A DNA stretch of 64,000 nt from Persicaria tinctoria (taxonomy: Eukaryota > Streptophyta > Magnoliopsida > Caryophyllales > Polygonaceae), in assembly GCA_037127255.1 (NCBI GenBank), contig JBANSL010000004.1, forward strand, positions 34,869,467-34,933,466, in the 5' to 3' direction. This document shows, one piece after another, positions 1 to 11,832 of the stretch. How positions within the stretch are numbered: the stretch's first letter is position 1; every line of letters starts with the position of its first letter. The notes under the pieces are model-generated. The model was given only the letters and a program-made list of their open reading frames with translations, did not search any database and had not been told where the DNA came from. A program made the translations under genes and the position numbers.

Positions 1-1634
1 TAAAGGCCAAAAAGTTTAGCGATGGAGTAACCATCATCAAAGCAAAGCATACCATAGAAGGGAAAAAAAAAGCAACCCTGAAAAGAAAAAGCTGGAAATA
101 AGACTCTAGCATGGACAACCGATGGTGGACCAAGAACAATGTGAGTCAAGACTTTCGTCAGTTGGTGGAGGCAACACAGGGGATCCCTGAGGAACAAATA
201 TGGAAACCTCATATTTGAACTCAATCATCAACGAGCTGTCAGATTTGGATTACGTCCACGACCTCTCTTGAATTTGTAAATAAAGAGCGGCTATATCCGG
301 GATTCGAACTAGGGACCTTTGGGTACTCTTGTAGAAAGACAAAAGACAAGTACACATAGAAAAAAATAATGCCACAACCAAAATAGAACCATCCTACTCC
401 AAAAAAAGTTCGATATAAAACTTCAATGGAAATAATTTTTTATACAAGTAAAATTTCGAGAGATCAAACAACAAACTTGATCAAGCAACAAAAGAATGCC
501 ACGACCTCTCTTGAATTTGTAAATAATTTTTTACACAAGTAAAAATCCTCGCATTTGGAAGAGCCCTAACCATCATGCATTATACTAAAAGGTAGAAACT
601 ACACAAAACAAAGACCGACAAATTGAGGACGAAAACGAATAACAAAGTCAAGTACCACTATGTAGCACCATTGGCCAACGATACATCAAGGCACACTATC
701 TCATGTGGGTGGTGAAGACGAACTCCAAGGAAGCACATCTTGGAAACAGAGCCGTCCTAAACACACCACCACAACCTCAGCCAATGCTGACTTTGGACGT
801 TGTACATTCAACCAAGCCGAAGTATGCCTAGGATCACCAAAAACCACATCAACAAAGAACCTGAATAAAATGTGCCAAAATGATAAGGCCTTACAAGGGA
901 AGAGTTTCAAGTCTCGATGAATCGAGAGATTCAAGTCTCGATTATTATAGAGGAGTACATTAAAAATAAAATTAACGTAGCCAATATATATATCTATATA
1001 TAAATAAATTATTTTTAATCCTCCTTGGAGGCTGTAAGGCAAGGGAAAACCTTGTGAGGCAAGAAAGATAGTTAGGGTGGCCTTTGTGTCGTCCACATCC
1101 CCACTTGTTATACCGGCAATCTCACAAAATAGGGAAACAAAGAAGGAAGAAGAATACGGAACGAAGAAGGAATGAGGAAAATAGAAGCATAAGGAAGAAG
1201 CTCACCTGACGATGCGCGCGAGGAAGAAAGGAGAAAGAAGAAGACAAGGGGTGACAAGTATAAGGTGCGTATATAACCTAGTTGATACGCACCTTGGGTG
1301 TGCATAACAAAAGGGCTTCTGCCTATTTGCATTCTGGGTGCGCATAAACCATTTCAAATTCCATTTTTGTTTTTGATGTTGGTCTATGCGCACCTTCCAA
1401 TGATATTTTTAAAAATCAAATGATTTATATACTTGGTGGATATAAACCGTAATTTTGTTTACAATGGAAGATATATATGCAAGGCGCGGGTAAGCATTCA
1501 TATGCATCCAAGGTGCATATTCGGGTGCGCTTCGAAGAATAGGTCGTATATGACGTAAAAAGTATGTGGGTCTTTAATACATTATATAATTGTTGATTCT
1601 TTAAACAAGGAAAACAAGCCCATGAAAATAAAAT
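1..1634. other. Intergenic, no gene seen
   Basis: I see no protein gene here. A 28-bp direct repeat (CCACGACCTCTC core) lies at 256-283 and again at 499-526. The stretch 262-335 resembles the tandem GGTTCGAACC repeat at 59.94-60.06 kb in both order and wording. Around 1261-1360 and 1480-1535 there are several TGCGCAC/GGTGCGCAT words that look like decayed subterminal repeats of a small DNA transposon, but I could not find its ends. Confidence 0.5.
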
Positions 1635-2244
1635 TTAAACATTGAATGGAATTGCATACAAGGGAGTAGCTTTCTACAGAGTAATCCCGAACATGTCATC
1701 CATTTCCATGGCTTCAGGAGACGCTTCATATTCAAGCTTCCACTCAAAGAAACTTATAAGATTTTCGATCATTAATGGTAAAATCCTGATTGCAATTGGC
1801 ATCCCAACACAGATCCTTCAGCCGCTACCAAATGGGAGAAGCTCAAAATGATTGCCCCTTGTATCAATTTCAGAATTCAAGAACCTCTCTGGCTCAAATT
1901 TATTAGGGCTCTTCCAAAGGCGAGGATCCCTCCCTATGGCCCATAAATTTACAAGAGCCTGGGAATCTTTAGGGATAATAAGGCCTTCAACCTATGTGTC
2001 GCACTTTGCTTTTCTTGGAAACAATAGCAGTGTTGCCGGATGCATCCTAAATGTCTTGTTCTATACTGCTCGAAGGTATGGCAACCATGCAAGATCGTCT
2101 TCCTTTAAAAAATTCCCTCTCCCCACAACACTATAAAGCTCTTCTTTCGCGACTTTGAGCTTGGTTGGATCTTGAAGAAGTTCCGCCATTGCCCTCTCTA
2201 GCATGGTTGACGTTGATTATGTGCCCGCTATGAAAATTTCCTAC

Positions 2245-2320
<76 letters not shown>

Positions 2321-2824
2321 AATTCACATTGTTATTTCTTTATAAACAAAATTATAAGATTGCAAATGATTGATTTGTAGTGCAGTACAAGAAGGAAATG
2401 GCGGATTTTGCCAAGCTTGAAATCCTCAGTCTTATGTTGGAAAATTTGAGAAGAGAAACGAGCACGTCGTTAACCTGAGGAGGTCTGTCATTTTGGGCAG
2501 CCAATCTCTTCTCAATAATAAGGTCACAAAGATTGTATAACTTTTTGGAATGAAACTCCAAAAATCTACAACGTTGGGTTTTCGCGCCACCTCGAATATG
2601 ACCGAAGTCAATTGCTTGTACTTTCGTGAAAGCTCGGACTTGGGATCTGCCAAGTCAATGGAGAAGAAAATGTTGGACTGGATGTCGAGGCTCGTGTAGA
2701 TGACTACCTTGCCGACATTCATTGCAACTCCGGCCTGACTGCAGCCCCTCACATACGAAACAAGATCCTCCATCTTCTTCATTCTTATGAATTGACTAGC
2801 ATCCACCATTTTGTTCGAAAACAT
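1635..2824 (-). pseudogene. CYP76-like cytochrome P450 pseudogene
   Basis: The minus strand encodes pieces of a microsomal plant P450 in the right order. A CYP76-type mid-region comes first (VEEL/YVR-like and FFSIDLADP words, about 2824-2560). Next are a KRLAAQNDRPPQVNDVL segment, the I-helix (EIFIAGT, about 2235), the PERF region ([12 protein letters not shown], about 1880) and the heme loop FGSG-stop-RICVG (about 1810-1835), ending in a TAA at 1635. It is dead. In-frame stops lie in the I-helix, before the K-helix, after KCDT, inside the heme loop and near the C-terminus. The K-helix ExxR has lost its Glu (KTFR). There is a frameshift near 2560, and the N-terminal roughly 130 residues and membrane anchor are missing. 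A TA/GA microsatellite separates the two halves. The family oxidises terpenoids and phenolics at the ER; this copy cannot. Confidence 0.85.
2247..2316. repeat. (TA)n(GA)n compound microsatellite
   Basis: About 36 bp of TA repeats run directly into about 34 bp of GA repeats. The tract lies inside the P450 pseudogene, immediately 5' (minus strand) of the I-helix segment, and probably expanded in or near the former coding sequence. Confidence 0.95.
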
Positions 2825-4148
2825 CTGCGATAGATTCGTTAATTTAGCATTAACAACATTGCTTGAACTAAGAAAGTTAAATAAGTCAAATCAAACATTG
2901 TAAGATCTAAAAAGATCCATATACACTTAGTAGTAAGATTTTTGAGAGGTTTAAAAATTTTGACATCTTATCATCGTAAGAGTGTCTGAGGTGAAGTTTT
3001 GAACTAAAAAGATTCATTTACACTTAGCAGTAAGATTGTCGGCTCTCTATCCACATATAACTATCCTCTATAGAAATTAAAGAGCTAGTCTCTAGCCTTT
3101 CTCTCCAATTCTCTCTCATGGTGTGTTGGATTTGAATTATAGGTTCTTCGCTGTTCTTGAATCTCTAACGAGATTATGAGCTATGGAGATCTACTTGGTG
3201 ATCAAATTCGAATGCAACATGATATTGATTCCGCTTTTGCTATTTGAGTTAATTTGTTTATCTCTCAAATTCTACCAACACAGAATGGCCACTCGTACAT
3301 AAGTGTCTTCTTAACCTCCTTCACAATTCTAGCAAGCATTTTAGTTTCAAGAACTAATATCAAAGAAATATCATGATCCCAAACATAAGTAGCAATAATA
3401 TCATTTTTCCGGGGTTGTTTAGCCCCCTTGGTATTCCATACTCCAATGTTGATCTTATCCGTGAATTTTCTTGCCGTGAGTGCCACTCTGATCTCACCAT
3501 TCACAATTGTCTTCAATGCATTGATCGAACTGTACTTGAAGGCACTCCATTTGCATCAACTCTTCGTCCTCATCACTTTATAGAAAGTCAAATCCCCTTA
3601 TTTCTCTCTATTTATTATCAAACAATTTACTCCCTTCTTTTTTTTTCTTCCTTTTAGCATGTTCTTCCTATTTATTGCCCCCATTCTTATTGGCATATGT
3701 TGTTATCAATGGAAATACTGTCAACTTGTTGTGTCAAACTTTCATCAACATGTTTATCTCCAACTGTCTTGCCTTTTACCTCATGGTTCTCAATGGTACC
3801 CGTAGTTATCAAGGCAATCTCTCCATCTTTTGTCATGATCCTACTACTATATTTCCCTGTCAATTTATAGCAACTGATTGCATAGTATTCGTTCCGACTC
3901 CCTAGGATAACTTCTCTTGTCCACTGTTTGTACTGCATTGCTTTTTCTCCTCATTCAGTTTATATAGCTATAACTGATTCTCCTCCATTCTAGTTTCATT
4001 TCTTTCTCCCTACTTCCCAGGCTCTCAAATATGTGTGATCACATTTCTTTGCTTGTTTCTCAACTTTGGACATCTTTCCTGATCATGTCCAAAAACATTG
4101 CACTCATTTAGATCCTAGGTATCCATTTGAACACAACATTTTGATTAT
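2825..4148. other. Intergenic with a LINE-like fragment
   Basis: No intact gene is seen. The minus strand at about 3265-3516 reads IGVWNTKGAKQP..., then ISLILVLETKM, which matches the start of plant LINE (L1-type) ORF2 endonuclease domains (W-N-x-R/K-G and LLETK words). The frame closes after about 75 residues and no downstream endonuclease or RT follows, so this is at most a fragment. The rest (2825-3264, 3700-4148) shows nothing I recognise. A paired sequence with 'gattcatttacacttag' wording at about 2914 and 3010 is a short local duplication. Confidence 0.4.
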
Positions 4149-5505
4149 AGGTAACTGATAATGCATATTATATATAGGCATTATAGGTAGGTCTTAGGTG
4201 CATTAAGTATTCGTATTGCATGTTTAATAAGCTTATTCATATTATTGGCCATTTGGTATCCGAAGTGCGAAATCTAAGGTTTCTAGTGTTTATTTGTAGG
4301 TTACAAGACCCGGCCTTGAAAGGTGGAGAAAGAATGGAGAAAATGGACAAAGAAGAGCTAAGGAACAAGAGCAGAAATGGAGAACATGGAGAAATCCCAT
4401 CTTTAAGATTCCAAGAAGTTGGAATTAGCTTCTGAGGTCTTCATGAGAATCGTAGTGCTTGGAAAGAGTTTTCCAACGCATAGTCATATATGTCAATCGA
4501 ACAAATGATGACTCCGAAAAGTGCATTACAATTTCAGCTTACCGAAGTTGGCAGCATTGTACAAGCGGCGCTCGCCGCCAAATCCACGGCGCCCGCCGTC
4601 CTCTTCAGATCCGGATTTGAAAAGTTTATCTTTATGGGAACTTTTATCTTCACTTATTCTAAGGTTTGTGTGACGAAAGGAGGCCTATATTAGGTCATTT
4701 TTAGTAGCTTTCATTGAATCATGTTTGTTCATTAACTCAAAGAGAGATGAGAGGATTTAAGTTTAGGGATTTGAGGCATGTTATGCTTGCCTAGAATTAT
4801 TGTGGTTTTGCTATGATTCAAGAATTGGTTAGATGATTGTGAGACTTGATTTCTATATATTCGATGTTTGATTGATTCAATATCTTTGTTCTTCAATTGA
4901 TTGATTGCATATATTTTCTCTTGATTAGCTACCTTGACAGAATTTTCTCTCTTGATAGGTTTGATTATTTCTTGCGATTTGATTGAATATGTAGCACAAC
5001 ATAGCCAATGGATCCCCTAAAATCATCGATTGGGTGTGTAGGGGATATTGACAATTATAATTTATCAATTGCATCGATTAGGGTTAAGGAGTTGCACCTC
5101 TATCTTTGGTTGCTTATGTTATTGATATTGTTTAATTGCTAAAGATTTGGAGTGATCCAAGTTTGGATGAATTAAATAAGAAATGGTAGAATAAAGTCAA
5201 GGATCAATGACCTAAACAATGTTGCGAATTGTATGCGAAACTACACTCTTATCTTTTGTCTTCTCTTTGTTCTTATTCACATCATCGTCATAGTTTATTT
5301 GGATTGTCTTTCTTCATTCGTATTCCTATTATATCATTAGTGTCATAATTGGTAAATACACATTGCATTGAAGTACTTGTTTCTCTGTGGGTTCGACCCC
5401 TTACTTATTCGTTAGACTAGGTTGCTAGTTAGTTTATTTGTTTGAGTTATGTCTTGTTGTGTGTGTGTGTGTTATATGTATGTAATTAGTAGTGTAACAT
5501 GAAAT
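4149..5505 (+). repeat. LTR-like block, ends uncertain
   Basis: The block starts TGATAATGCATATT and carries, near its 3' side (5385-5440), the wording 'tctctgtgggttcgacccc' that is typical of the ends of Ty3/Gypsy LTRs of the Tat/Athila type. There is no coding content and no gag or pol alongside, which suggests a solo LTR remnant. I could not find a convincing target duplication, and the right end is broken by the retroposon at 5506. An alternative is the 5' end of a non-coding repeat of another class. Confidence 0.35.
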
Positions 5506-6815
5506 ATGTTGCACACCCACCATCATTTTAATACATCATTTGACCAAAAGAGAAAGAAAAGAGAAGGTGAAGAACGCGCTGGGGGTAGTCCCCCACGTGC
5601 CCCCAACTTATTTGTGCCTACCTTCTTCCCCAAATCCATGGCTCCTCAGCCACTACTATAGCCCCAGCCGGTCGCCGTCGGCTCGTCCCCCATCAGGCCA
5701 TCACCACTACGCCACACCTTTGTCTTTCCCTGTTCACTACAAGCTTACCACCTCCCCGCCCCGGCCGATTAATTCAATCACCGGTATCGCCCCGATTCAG
5801 CTTCGCTTGGTGCCTCTTCGTTTCGATTCAATGTCGATTCGGCTTCATCCTCCGGGAAGTCCCTTTTGTTCCCTCCGATTCATCCCGCGACGATCGCCGC
5901 CTTGTGAAACGCCCTCTAGGACCAATAACCTCCCTCCAGGGCTCAAAATCAAACCCAACTCATGAATCTGTGTCGTCTATCTTGTCGCTGGGCTCTACCG
6001 TCGCCATCGGTTCGATCGGTGCGCCTGCGGGCTGGGCGCTCTGAAACCTACTCATATCTTCGGCTCTAGGCGTTCACATTCCTTTTGTGGCCTCGGTTTC
6101 CGCCGCCCTGGCGTCGTCCCTCTCTAGTTGGCTTCGGTGTCAGTTTGGTGGTGCTCCGTTGGTGCCTCGCCGCTGCTTCATGCTTGCTCTGTATCACTGC
6201 TTGGCATGCAAGGATTAAACATCTCCTTGCACGCCAAACATCATCAGAATAATAAAAAAAAATTATACTATATATTTATTTAACTATATTTACATACATT
6301 TACAAATCCATCCGAGATGGTTAACTAATTCCCGAAAGGGCTTGATAAAAATTCCGAAAGGAACCTAATAAAATCCCGAAAGGGTTTTCAAGTGCTTGGT
6401 ACTTGGGTGGTTCTCGGCTACTCTTTTGGTTGGTCTCAACGATCATTTTCTTAGTTGGGGCTCTGGCGTCTTGGAGTCGGGTCTGGCTGGGGTCGAGGCG
6501 GTGTGTATCGAGGCGACTCCATGATTTGGAAATTTCCTTGGAAGTTCTTCTTCCCTGCCCAAATGGACTCCTGATGTACCGCTGGCCAGCGGTGTCGCTG
6601 CTTGGTGGCGCTTGGCTTCGATTCGTAGTCTATGTTGTCCCAACATGTTAGGTTTAGGTTTGCTAGGCCGCTCAAAATGGTTTGGTTGTTACTGCGTGAT
6701 TTGCACCTTTTTTACTTTTCGTTGTATGTTTGACGGTTCACCGTCTGCTGACTTTGTCGGCCACTCGAGGTGTCAGGTTTGTCTGACCCTCGAATTCTTA
6801 CCTGATGAAAAAAAA
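5506..6815 (+). mobile_element. Poly-A retroposon (truncated LINE-like) with 18-bp TSD
   Basis: The sequence AGTAGTGTAACATGAAAT occurs at 5488-5505 and again, exactly, at 6816-6833. The 1310 bp between them ends in an A-run (6808-6815) preceded by CCTGATG. Long perfect target duplications plus a 3' poly-A are the hallmark of L1-mediated integration. I recognise no intact reverse transcriptase, so it is a 5'-truncated LINE, a SINE-like element or a processed transcript. The GC-rich 5' half (5570-6180) and GC-rich 3' half (6400-6800) flank an AT-rich stretch at 6240-6310, which may be a later insertion. Confidence 0.65.
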
Positions 6816-6833
6816 AGTAGTGTAACATGAAAT

Positions 6834-7848
6834 GGTTAAGTGTAATGTAGCTTAGGGTTTATGGCCATCCTCGAGAGTTAGCAAGCTCGGACTGGATCGA
6901 ACTGAGCTCATTAGAGGTTGATCTCCTAACCGATTTATGTTTCCAAGTCTAGGCATAAAGCCCATAGCCCATTACAAGACCTAATCTCCTTGAGCTGGTT
7001 GCTTGGAAAGCTAATGGAAGCCTTGCCTCAAAACGCCGCATTCCGACTAGGGTTGCTCCATAAAGAAGATGCTTCACCTCAGCTCGCGCATCATCAGACT
7101 TGCACCGTTCCTCGAGCTTCCAAAAGAAAGAAAGAGAGAGTGTAGCTGAGATGGCGATTTGGATTCGGGTTTGCTATTCAAGCTCTTCCCTCTTCCGGCC
7201 ATTGAAGATCTTCTTCTCCGGCGAAACCACAGAGTGCTTGAAGATCGAGGGCTCCTCTGACGACCAACAACTGCTTGGTGTTTGGGTTTTCTTCTTGGAT
7301 CTGAGTCCATATCCTCATATTTGAGACTTCGAAAGAAGCTCTTTCTTCTTTCTTGCTTATTTTAGTGTTACGTTTTTTGTTTTCGCTTAGATTAAAGAGT
7401 CGGGATTCCTAACTTGCCAATTTCCGTACTTACTTCCGCACCTGTGTGTCGCTATTTTCAGCTGCAGTTCAATCCAATCCATACTCGTCGGTAAGTAAAA
7501 ACAAAGTCTGGCCCTTTGGTTGGTTTTGATCGACTAGCAAGCAGGAGCTCAAAGATTCAACTCCTGTAGTGTCTAACAGTGTGGACTGCAGTAGCCCAAA
7601 GATTCATTCCTCTAAGCCATAGTACGTCGAGTAGTTCAAATAGTATGGAATGCAGTACAATAGACAAAAATTAAGTAATTTACAGAAGGATTTGAGATGT
7701 AATCAAGCACAAACCATCAATTCAATAACATTTGCAATGGATTATTAATAGTGTGTTTCATAATTTGTAGTGAAGCTGATGAATTATTAGGTAGTGATAC
7801 CAGGGATAGGGTTTGCGCGAACTAACCACGGATAAGGCGAATTGGAGA
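6834..7848. other. Intergenic / downstream flank of the 149-aa gene
   Basis: No gene is recognised. A plus-strand ORF at 7151-7324 starts in a purine-rich leader and has gene-like base composition, but it resembles nothing I know and has no continuation; it could be the 5' end of a broken gene. The stretch 7660-7848 is the probable 3' flank and polyadenylation region of the minus-strand gene that ends at 7849. Confidence 0.4.
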
Positions 7849-8298
7849 TCAAGAGGGATGAACCTTGTGAGAGGAGGAGGAGACGGTTTTCCAGGCAGAT
7901 CTCATGGAGGAGACGGCGGAGTTCATGGCGGCGTCGACGTACTTCTTGGAGGCGACGGTGGCGACTTTTTCCAGCGAATTCCCGAACTTGCGAGCGGTGT
8001 CACCGAGCAGGACGAGGCCGCGGAGTTCGGCGGCGGCAGTCCGATCCATCTCCTCCTCGAACCTGCGGAACTCCTCCATGGCGCTCTCCATGGCGGATTC
8101 GAGGTGGTCTTCTGCTTCCTGGAGGCAATCGTCAGACTCGTCGGCCTCCTGGGAGCAGCTGAGCTCCATGGCCGCCCAGGCGTTGTAAGACTCAAGCTCG
8201 AAGAGCTTCATCAGGTCTTCAATGGTGGCCGGATCGAAGCTCTTGTCTTGAAGCGCGTGGTCCGATAAGAGGGTGAACTGTGCGATCAGATCCTCCAT
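7849..8298 (-). CDS. Conserved plant helical protein, unknown function (149 aa)
   Basis: This is an uninterrupted 150-codon ORF. I chose the ATG at 8298 (MEDLIAQFTLL...) because the upstream in-frame part of the open frame (to 8541) is low-complexity UTR-like sequence. The protein is acidic and almost entirely predicted helical. It has FDPATIEDLMKLFE near residues 20-35, an E/D-rich coiled-coil-like centre (EAEDHLESAMESAMEEFRRF, residues 65-85) and a basic, serine-rich C-terminus. There is no signal peptide and no membrane segment. I recognise the type as a small plant-conserved protein without an assigned role, and I do not name it. A hAT-like element begins about 250 bp upstream of the ATG, so the promoter must be short or partly transposon-derived. 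GC content and codon use look genic, in contrast to the surroundings. Confidence 0.7.
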   Translation of the reverse strand: MEDLIAQFTLLSDHALQDKSFDPATIEDLMKLFELESYNAWAAMELSCSQEADESDDCLQEAEDHLESAMESAMEEFRRFEEEMDRTAAAELRGLVLLGDTARKFGNSLEKVATVASKKYVDAAMNSAVSSMRSAWKTVSSSSHKVHPS

Positions 8299-9449
8299 TG
8301 GAAATTGGTAATTGCTTGCTCTCTCTCCCCGCGCTTCTCTCTCCTTGTGGTTTGGTAATTGGTAAAGTGAGTATCGCCCCCAACCGGTTGTGACCTTGTG
8401 TGCGAATACGTACACAGTCGCAAGTGGACAGTGGTGGGAACCATCAACGCTCCTTTGTCGGCTGATAATTGCACCCTCTCTCTTTCTCTCCGAATATTTG
8501 CTCTCTCTCAATATTGGGCCTTTTGTGAAATTGAAATTCACACGCTGAATAGGGCTGATGAACCGGTCTGAACCGGACCGGACATTTCGGTCCCGATCCG
8601 ATCCGATGGACCGGAATTTTTGGAAACTTAGACCGCGGATCGGACCGGGACCGATAAATATGATGTCGGTTTTTCCGGTTCGCGGACCGAAAAACCCACA
8701 ACGGTGTGAAAATTAACCTTAAATTTGCACTTGAATGATAAAAAAAAACACACAACGGTGCTACCCTAAAATCCCTAATTCAAGTCTCTGTAAAAGTGAA
8801 AATACATGGCGCAAGTTCATCCATTCATGATTCATGGCCTCATACATATATCAAATCCACAAAAGTACAAAATACAATTTGAAATTCCTTAAAATTGAAA
8901 CTAGATCTGAAAGGTTAAAGTACAAATTGAATTTTTTTTCTCAAACCCTAGATCTAGATCTGAAATTGGGATGGATATTTAAGATTTCTCCAAATCTAAA
9001 GACTAAAATCGATTACCTTTGTATAAATATGAACACATACATACAAATCTAAAAAGAGAGGCGAGAGAGAGGACGGTGGCGACGGGCGGCGAATGGCGAG
9101 GGTGGTGGCGATGGGCGGCTACGATTGGGCGTGAGAGAGCGGTGGGACTGGCGGCGAGCACGGGAGCACCGACGGTGGCGGGTGACGATGGGTGAGCACA
9201 AGGGAGGAGGGCTGACCGGAGGTGCCAAGCCAAGAATAGAGAGACGAAAGTGGGTGAAATGAAGTTTGAAGCGTGAACGGAAGAAGAAGAACCATGTTTA
9301 TTAGGAATTTAGGCACCTCTCCTTTCCTTTCCTTCATTTTTTTTTAATAAATCAACATAAACCGGTCCATTTCCGGTCCGACCTGGAAATTTCGGTCTGG
9401 TCCCGGGTTTGGACCGGAACCCGGAATTAAAAAATTCTTGGACCGTGGA

Positions 9450-11770
9450 TGTTGTGAGCGGAATTTGCCATGTTTTACAGTAACTTTCATATCGATTTCT
9501 GTATACATTTCATGCATTTGGGTTAAGATAGTACAGAATCTGTGTAGTTGATGTTTATTTGCCAAAATTATGGAATCTACACCAGTTTCTGTTTAAATCG
9601 CAGAAATCGAGGCATTTACAGCAATTCTACAGAAGGTCGGAAAAGCTCGGAAAACCACTACAGAAGTCCAAGGTCAAAACAGCGGAACAAATCGGAAAGC
9701 CAAGTCTAGTCGACATCGAGTAACCCTACTCGACCTAGACGAGCCATGGCCGAGCAGCCTTGGTCGAGCACACCCTGATCGAGTAAGCCAGACACCCAGA
9801 CTTCGGACCCTACTCGACCTCGACAAGCCCTGGTCGAGGTCGACGAAGCCCAGTCCCCATGTCCGGAGTCGACAAGGAGAAGAGCCGAGCTTGCCGAGGA
9901 GATCCACCCGAGGACGACCAGGAGACTCACTGCCGCGGAAAGGATGATCCGCTGCCGCGGACGAAGCCATCCGCTGCCAGCGGAAGAGCCAGCTCGCGGA
10001 AGCGGAAGAAGACCCAACTCGATCTCGACGAACTCTTGTCGAGATCGACGAAGACCTTGAGACATGTCCGAGCATGTCCGAGCCAGTCGAACACACCAAC
10101 CCGAGGAGACCATGTCGATGACCAGCCTTACTCGAGATCGACGAGGCCAACTCGAGGTCGACGAGCACCAGTGAGCCAGAGTCCGAGCCACATCGAGCAG
10201 AGTCGAGCCAAGCCGAGACACCCAACTCGAGGTCGAGGAGACCTTGTCGAGGTCGACTAGACCCAGATTCTAGAAGCTTCTCGACTTGGCTTGTCCGAGT
10301 AGAAGTTGGATGTCTTGGCCATGAAGGAATCCGAGAGTTGCTGAAATCTATCGAGATCTATCAAGTCTATCCATGGAAGACGGAATCTATCAACATGAAG
10401 ACATACCTACCATAATTAGTTTTATCCTTTCCTTATGGATTTAATTCCATTAAACAATTTATTTATCTTTTAGCAATTTAGATAGAAATTTAGATATAGA
10501 TAGATATCTTCTTTCATAGATTAGCTAGGGAATGAAGGCTATAAATAAAGCCCTAGGGGGCTGATTTTCATTCATTCAATTTCAGTTAGATTCAATTTCA
10601 GAGAGAAGTAAGTAGTTCGACAGAGAAGTTTAGGAGTTTAAGGTTTTTAGGGTTTTGGCTTACAGCGCAAGTTGATTGCCAAGATTGTAAAGGCTTTAAA
10701 TTTAGTTTATGCAATTCAGTTTCTTTCATCAATCAATGTCTGCGATTGCGATGAGGCGTGAGTAGCCCGATGGTGGCCATGTGAGATGATGCGATAAAGG
10801 TCAGATCTTTTGTGTGATTCATCTTCTATCCCTATGAGCATGATTCTTTTGCGAGAGTTGAAGGTGATCCTTGTTTGTATTATTGAAGCGAAAGTGATCT
10901 TAATGCAACTTGGATTAATTATGTGAAAAAGGGTTAGTAACAATTAGGGTTTATGCGAGAGCCTCTATATGCCTATTTGTTAATGACGAAAGTTATTTGA
11001 TGGAAAGCATGATCTTTTATGCCTTTATGTGTTGTTTTGCATGGTTATCGTTGTGGTGTTGAAACCCTAGCCTTGGAGGTCTTTTAATATATTGATTTAT
11101 TTTCTGTCGAAAAGCTGAGTTTGGGTTTGAGCAATTGCAATTTACGTTATTTTAAAGTTTCTGTCTTTTCTTCTGTTTCTTGTCGACATAGACGAAACCC
11201 TCGTCGATCTCGAGGAGCATTTGGTCGAGATCGAGTTGGGTTTTGTCTGTGTCGAGTTGATTGTCTTCTGTTTTCGTCGATTCCAGTTTCTGTGTTTACC
11301 TGTCTTGTCGATCTCGAGGAGGGGGTAGTCGAGATCGAGTTGACTTGCCTTTGTTGAGTTGCTTCGTTTTCGATTCTGAGCCACTGTTGTCGACCACCTT
11401 TGTCTATCTCGAGTACTGTTTGTCGAGATCGACTAGCTTCTGTGTCCTCGAGTTACTTTCTGTCTTTACTCTTGTTCTTTGCTTTGCTTTTATTTCTGTC
11501 TTTATTTGTTCTTGCTTTTATTTTAGTTGCCCTTGCCGGGATTATTTGTTTCTATTTATTCCTGCTTCTGCTTGTGTTTCTGTCTTTCTGCTGCTGTTGT
11601 GAGAATCTGATAGCTACCTGAGAACTGCTGACGTGCTTCCTCGTGGATTCGATCCTGACTTTTCTCTTACTACAACGGGAGGAAGTCTTGTATTATTTGC
11701 TGAGACAGGGAAGTCAATCTGAACTATATTTCATCTTTATTTCATACTTGACCATCCTCCTGCAACAACA
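9450..11770 (+). mobile_element. Solo LTR of the TCGA-palindrome (TR-GAG) family
   Basis: It begins TGTTGTGAGCGG and ends TGCAACAACA, and is flanked by the 5-bp target duplication GTGGA at 9445-9449 and 11771-11775. Its order matches the LTRs at 32594 and 39793: ACAG-rich start, dense TCGA-NN-TCGA palindromes (9700-10260), TATAAATA box (10540-10547), a second palindrome cluster (11190-11430) and a CTTCCTCGTGGATTCGATCC block near the end. No internal domain remains, so it arose by LTR-LTR recombination. It is visibly more diverged from the 32.6/39.8-kb pair than those are from each other. Confidence 0.88.
9700..10262. repeat. TCGA-NN-TCGA palindrome cluster (solo LTR, 5' cluster)
   Basis: Repeated 10-bp units of two TCGA tetramers separated by 2 nt (TCGACATCGA, TCGACCTCGA, TCGAGGTCGA, TCGATCTCGA, TCGAGATCGA). 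They are often paired in opposite sense 8-12 nt apart and so can form short hairpins. Non-motif DNA between them is only moderately conserved relative to the related LTRs. Confidence 0.9.
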
Positions 11771-11832
11771 GTGGACCAGACCGTAATACTTCCGGTCCGA
11801 TTCCGGTCCGATCCAACATTTGCCCAGCCCTA

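Larger units (their letters stand above)
8550..11832 (+). mobile_element. hAT-like non-autonomous element, split by a solo LTR
   Basis: The outer ends are TAGGGCTG (8550) and CAGCCCTA (11832), a perfect 8-bp inverted repeat of hAT style. Both subterminal regions are full of CGGTCCGG/CCGGTCCGAT words (8565-8700, 9360-9445, 11776-11815), a pattern common in plant hAT MITEs. Removing the inserted LTR leaves about 960 bp. There is no transposase. I could not confirm an 8-bp target duplication (acgctgaa against ctaaatat), so the outer boundary is less certain than the internal LTR. Confidence 0.5.

Noticed and set aside
8444..8755. Extended N-terminus of the 149-aa protein (frame open to 8541)
   Set aside because: The upstream codons are CT/GA-rich UTR-like and cross toward the hAT boundary; the ATG at 8298 begins the protein-like composition.
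9674..10260. Overlapping Ser/Arg/Asp-rich ORFs in the solo LTR
   Set aside because: By-products of the TCGA-rich palindromes (read as S-R-S, V-E-I-D and so on); the LTR is non-coding and the frames are not conserved in the related LTRs.
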